Positions 61,111-64,000 of a stretch of DNA of 64,000 nt are shown piece after piece. The notes under the pieces were generated by a model. It ran no database searches and was not told the DNA's origin. It saw only the letters and a list, made by a program, of their open reading frames with translations. The DNA comes from Ktedonosporobacter rubrisoli (GTDB taxonomy: Bacteria; Chloroflexota; Ktedonobacteria; Ktedonobacterales; Ktedonobacteraceae), in the NCBI RefSeq assembly GCF_004208415.1, contig NZ_CP035758.1, positions 5,518,001 to 5,582,000 of the forward strand. Reading direction: 5' to 3'. Position 1 is the stretch's first letter. Each line of letters starts with the position of its first letter. A program made the translations under genes and the position numbers.

Positions 61111-61226
61111 GAGGGCAGCGACACAGGGGGCACACATTTGCTGTATGCATTTTGCGCTCCCTGGCGTGTTCTTAGCAGAGCGGAAAATCATAAGTTTGTT
61201 GGATGTAATAGAAATGGGAACGTTTT

Positions 61227-61739
61227 ATGTCAAACATCGAACAGATTCTGCAGGCGAGAACAGCGCCTTTTACTCTCATCAATCTGCACACAGCGATTAC
61301 GACCTGCGGCCAGGAATATCTGTTACAGGGTGGGCATCCACTGACCCTGCTGGCCCCTTACGATAGAGCCTTCGAGAAGCTGCGCGCGCAAGAGGATCTC
61401 CCCTTGTTTGGAAATGTCACAATGCTGAGCAGACTGGTCCAATACCATGTCATTCCCTTAAAGTTAACGCTCGATGATATGCGAAAGGCTGCCACTCCTG
61501 CGGAGGATGGCGGTAAGGAAGATGGGAAGAACACGTTGCTCTTACCCACAGTCTCCGGCCAAACGCTGACTATCGAACTCTCGACAGCACCGCATATCGG
61601 GGACGCCCACATCATCGAAGCCGATATTGAAGCCGAGAATGGCATAATCCATATCATCGACACTATTCTCTGGCCACCCGGCTTGAGCAAAGAAATCCCC
61701 TTGGGTGCGCAATCTCCGGGCAGACCAGCTCACGATTGA
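61227..61739 (+). CDS. Fasciclin-domain protein without signal peptide
   Basis: A 170-residue single fasciclin (FAS1) domain. H1 region LTLLAPYDRAFEKL, the YHVIPLKLTLDDM (YH motif) and H2 region NGIIHIIDTILWPPG are all present. FAS1 domains are usually secreted adhesion modules, but no signal peptide or lipobox is seen here; the N-terminus is MSNIEQILQARTAPFTL. GGGAACGTTTT precedes the ATG. It lies 116 bases after the SDR gene on the same strand and may be cotranscribed. Confidence 0.85.
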   Translation: MSNIEQILQARTAPFTLINLHTAITTCGQEYLLQGGHPLTLLAPYDRAFEKLRAQEDLPLFGNVTMLSRLVQYHVIPLKLTLDDMRKAATPAEDGGKEDGKNTLLLPTVSGQTLTIELSTAPHIGDAHIIEADIEAENGIIHIIDTILWPPGLSKEIPLGAQSPGRPAHD

Positions 61740-61801
61740 TGAGTTCTCATAGCAGGCGGCGAAACAAATGGCGTAAGTTCGAGATGGCAGGAGTTGTTCT
61801 T

Positions 61802-62563
61802 TCAGGATAAACAAGAATTTCTTTCGCCTTCTTGCAGCAGTTCGCGTAGGCGCTGGGCATTGCGAATGGCATACCCATGAGGATCGTTATTGAAGTAGAT
61901 ATAGAGATCCCGCCCGTGACTACTCGCGCGCGCCAACCTTCTGGCCCAGAAATTCAGTTCGTCCTCGCTCAAGCCAATACTATGGGCACCATGATGGAAG
62001 CGTACATAGTCGAATGAGCCAATGGTGGGCAGATCAAGCGGCGTGGGACATGAGCCACCAACGGCGATAGCCAGGGCCAGACCCGTTTTGTCAAGGATGC
62101 TACGCAGCTGCTCAGGATTCTCTCCTTGAAACCAGGTAGCGTCGCGCACCTCAAAGGCAGCCAGATGGTGAGGAGGCAGCGAGGCTACGAATTGGGCAAG
62201 GCGCGACGGATTAGCATGCCAGTGCGGTGGAAGCTGATAGAGAAACGGGCCAAGCAGTTCACCCAGGCCCTGGGCCGCCGTATAGAGCCGGCTCACGCCT
62301 TCCTCCACATTCTGTAGCTTTTTCATATGCGTGATATAACGGCTGGCCTTGACGGCGCAGCAAAAGCCCGGGTGCTCCCACAGCTGCTCACGCCAGGTAC
62401 AGAATTGCTCACGCGTGGGCAAGCGATAAAAACTGCGATTAATCTCCACGGTTGGAAAGTGACGAGCATAATATGCGAGATACTCGCTCGCCGCCAGCTC
62501 GGGCGGGTAGAAACTCCCCACCCAGTGCGGATATACCCAGCCCGAAGTCCCTATGCGAATCAT
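61802..62563 (-). CDS. DUF72 (YecE-like) family protein
   Basis: A 253-residue TIM-barrel-like protein of the DUF72 family. MIRIGTSGWVYPHWVGSFYPPELAASEYLAYYARHFPTVEINRSFYR is the characteristic N-terminus; KASRYITHMKKL, FLYQLPPHWHANPSRL and the C-terminal YIYFNNDPHGYAIRNAQRLREL complete the pattern. The conserved Asn/Asp/His in the last motif looks like an active or metal site, but the family has no proven activity. AGGAG-CGCATAT precedes the ATG. Confidence 0.93.
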   Translation of the reverse strand: MIRIGTSGWVYPHWVGSFYPPELAASEYLAYYARHFPTVEINRSFYRLPTREQFCTWREQLWEHPGFCCAVKASRYITHMKKLQNVEEGVSRLYTAAQGLGELLGPFLYQLPPHWHANPSRLAQFVASLPPHHLAAFEVRDATWFQGENPEQLRSILDKTGLALAIAVGGSCPTPLDLPTIGSFDYVRFHHGAHSIGLSEDELNFWARRLARASSHGRDLYIYFNNDPHGYAIRNAQRLRELLQEGERNSCLS

Positions 62564-62623
62564 ATGCGCTCCTCACCCCACAACACGACTATAAGAAAGC
62601 ATTTCAGCCTCTATGAAGTAGTA

Positions 62624-63898
62624 TCACGAGCCCTGGCCGGCTGTCAAGAGAAAGACGATAGCGGCCGCAGACATCAATAGCGTCGCGATCCAGCCCAGAA
62701 AGTTGAGCCAGAAGCCATTCGTTTTGTCGCCCATCACCTTGCGATTATTCGCAATGAGCATAATCACGAGCATCAACGGCGGGGCCAGCAGACCATTAAT
62801 GAGCGCGGTCCAGAAAAGAGCGGCAATTGGATTAAAGCCAAAAAAGTTGATAAGCATGCCCAACAGAGTAGACAGTGCGATAACTATATAAAAGCGTCGC
62901 GCCTGATGCGGCTTTTTATTTAGCCCGCCGGGCCACTCAAAAGCCTCGGCCATCACATAGGCCGATGATCCGGTCAAAATCGGGACGGCCAGCATACCGC
63001 TTCCAATCAGGCCCAGGGCTAAGAGAATGCTAGCGCCATTGCCTGCCAGAGGGCGTAAAGCCAGAGCCACATCTGTCGCCGAAGGAACTTGCGTTTTCCC
63101 GGCCTTGAAGAGCGTAGCAGCTGTGGTCAGTATGATAAAATACATGACCAGGTTCGAGAAGAGCATGCCAATATCCACATCCCAGGCCGCATGGCGCAAT
63201 TGCCTGGCGGTCGTCCCGCGGCGCTGCAAGATTGAATGTTTCTGTTTACTTTCCTGATCCTCAACCTCCGAACTGGCCTGCCAGAAGAACAGGTACGGCG
63301 AGATGGTAGTGCCCAAAATGGCAACCAGCGTCGAGAGAAAGTTAGCGTTCAACTGGATGGTCGGCACAAAGGTTCCTTTGAGCACAGCTAACATATCCGG
63401 CTTAACAAAGAAAGCTGTCGCAATATAGGCAAGTAGCGAAAGCGTTAACCACTTGAAGATGCGCGTAATCAAACGATAGGAGCCCCAGATCTGCAGACCA
63501 ACCAGAGCCAGGGCTGTTGGTATCACAAAGAAGACAGCTGGAATAGGAACCAGCAGATTGATCGCAGCAGCAATCGCCCCAATATCGGCGCCCGCATTAA
63601 TGGTGTTGGCAATAACTAGCCCACATACGATGGGATAGAGCAGCCAGCGTGCATAGTGCTTTCGCACTACGCCAGCCAGGCCCATACCGCTTACCAGCCC
63701 TATGCGTGCACAAATCACCTGCACGGCAGCCATCAGGGGAAAGGTGATCAGAGCTGTCCAGAGCGTGGCAAAGCCGAACCCAGCTCCTGCCGTGCTGTAA
63801 GTTCCAATACCAGAGGGGTCGTCATCAGAAGAGCCGGTAATCAGGCCAGGACCAAGCACCTGCAAGGCCTTTCTTAGCAGATGCCAGACACGTTTCAT
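62624..63898 (-). CDS. Nramp-related divalent metal transporter with altered metal-site motifs
   Basis: A 424-residue membrane protein with about eleven helices. It shows the Nramp fold: GPGLITGSSDDDPSGIGTYS in the first helix, and a sixth helix LGTTISPYLFFWQASSEVE. In canonical Nramp the first-helix site is DPGN and the sixth-helix site MPH; here they read DPSG (27-30) and SPY (200-202), so the Asn and the selectivity Met are replaced. This resembles the Nramp-related Mg2+/Mn2+ carriers rather than the Mn/Fe transporters (inference). GGAG-TAAAAAAGG precedes the ATG. No signal of iron regulation seen. Confidence 0.88.
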   Translation of the reverse strand: MKRVWHLLRKALQVLGPGLITGSSDDDPSGIGTYSTAGAGFGFATLWTALITFPLMAAVQVICARIGLVSGMGLAGVVRKHYARWLLYPIVCGLVIANTINAGADIGAIAAAINLLVPIPAVFFVIPTALALVGLQIWGSYRLITRIFKWLTLSLLAYIATAFFVKPDMLAVLKGTFVPTIQLNANFLSTLVAILGTTISPYLFFWQASSEVEDQESKQKHSILQRRGTTARQLRHAAWDVDIGMLFSNLVMYFIILTTAATLFKAGKTQVPSATDVALALRPLAGNGASILLALGLIGSGMLAVPILTGSSAYVMAEAFEWPGGLNKKPHQARRFYIVIALSTLLGMLINFFGFNPIAALFWTALINGLLAPPLMLVIMLIANNRKVMGDKTNGFWLNFLGWIATLLMSAAAIVFLLTAGQGS

Positions 63899-64000
63899 CC
63901 TTTTTTACTCCTAATACATGTTTATGTGACCCTATAAGGTCTTCCGATTGTAACTTCCTCTCGCATGTGGGGAGAAAACGGACCTTTTAAGGCCCGCATG

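Overview
The window reads as chromosomal DNA of a filamentous, spore-forming type of Chloroflexota, most likely class Ktedonobacteria. This is inferred from moderate GC, AGGAGG-type ribosome binding sites, a Ser/Thr kinase with an N-terminal CxxC, F420-type oxidoreductases, many family-5 ABC transport operons and ISL3 elements of the kind common in Ktedonobacter. No 16S rRNA or other taxonomic marker is present, so the class call is an inference.

Layout. 1-5.3 kb: TetR regulator (partial), Tm-1-like/PEP-hydrolase-like pair, acyl-CoA synthetase, PPK2 kinase. 5.5-14.3 kb: two dipeptide/oligopeptide-type ABC operons (binding protein + two permeases, no ATPases), separated by an F420-type flavin enzyme. 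In both, hairpins separate the binding-protein gene from its permeases. 14.3-19.5 kb: a bacterial LIM-domain/DA1-like metallopeptidase, a 59-residue basic protein and a sugar ABC operon (MalF-, MalG-like, binding protein). 20-23 kb: a secreted two-repeat CHRD-like protein and an alkaline-phosphatase-superfamily phosphodiesterase. 23.1-28.2 kb is a mobile-DNA junkyard: an ISL3 remnant fused to a truncated Tn7/Tn5053-type transposition operon (TniA tail + intact TniB), an MGT glycosyltransferase, and an ISL3 element whose transposase has lost its catalytic core and which carries a nested 612-bp inverted-repeat cassette encoding a DUF5662 protein. 28.2-38.4 kb: Ser/Thr kinase, then a compact nonribosomal peptide cluster read on the minus strand (PCP-TE, C-A-PCP-TE, SbnA, SbnB).

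38.4-64 kb is mostly housekeeping: SecD-SecF, a polyphosphate/ppGpp-type operon (Ppx/GppA-CHAD, CHAD, HD), tRNA-Leu(CAG), two paralogous small membrane proteins, SnoaL-like protein, serine hydrolase, LLM F420 oxidoreductase, a seven-repeat beta-propeller, FUSC exporter, DUF2267, a DJ-1-like fusion, Rho, a frameshifted XRE regulator, SDR, fasciclin, DUF72 and an Nramp-related transporter.

The most interesting locus is the diaminopropionate NRPS cluster. SbnA/SbnB should make L-2,3-diaminopropionate; the single adenylation domain reads a code (DIWEITADDK) one residue from the code I recall for diaminobutyrate. The first condensation domain has an altered HHxxxDG motif, and the two thioesterases are each missing a different catalytic residue (Gly-Asp-His and Cys-Asn-His). 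A second notable signal is a family of three short dispersed elements with imperfect inverted ends bounded by CTAG, one of which sits inside the NRPS operon between sbnA and sbnB.
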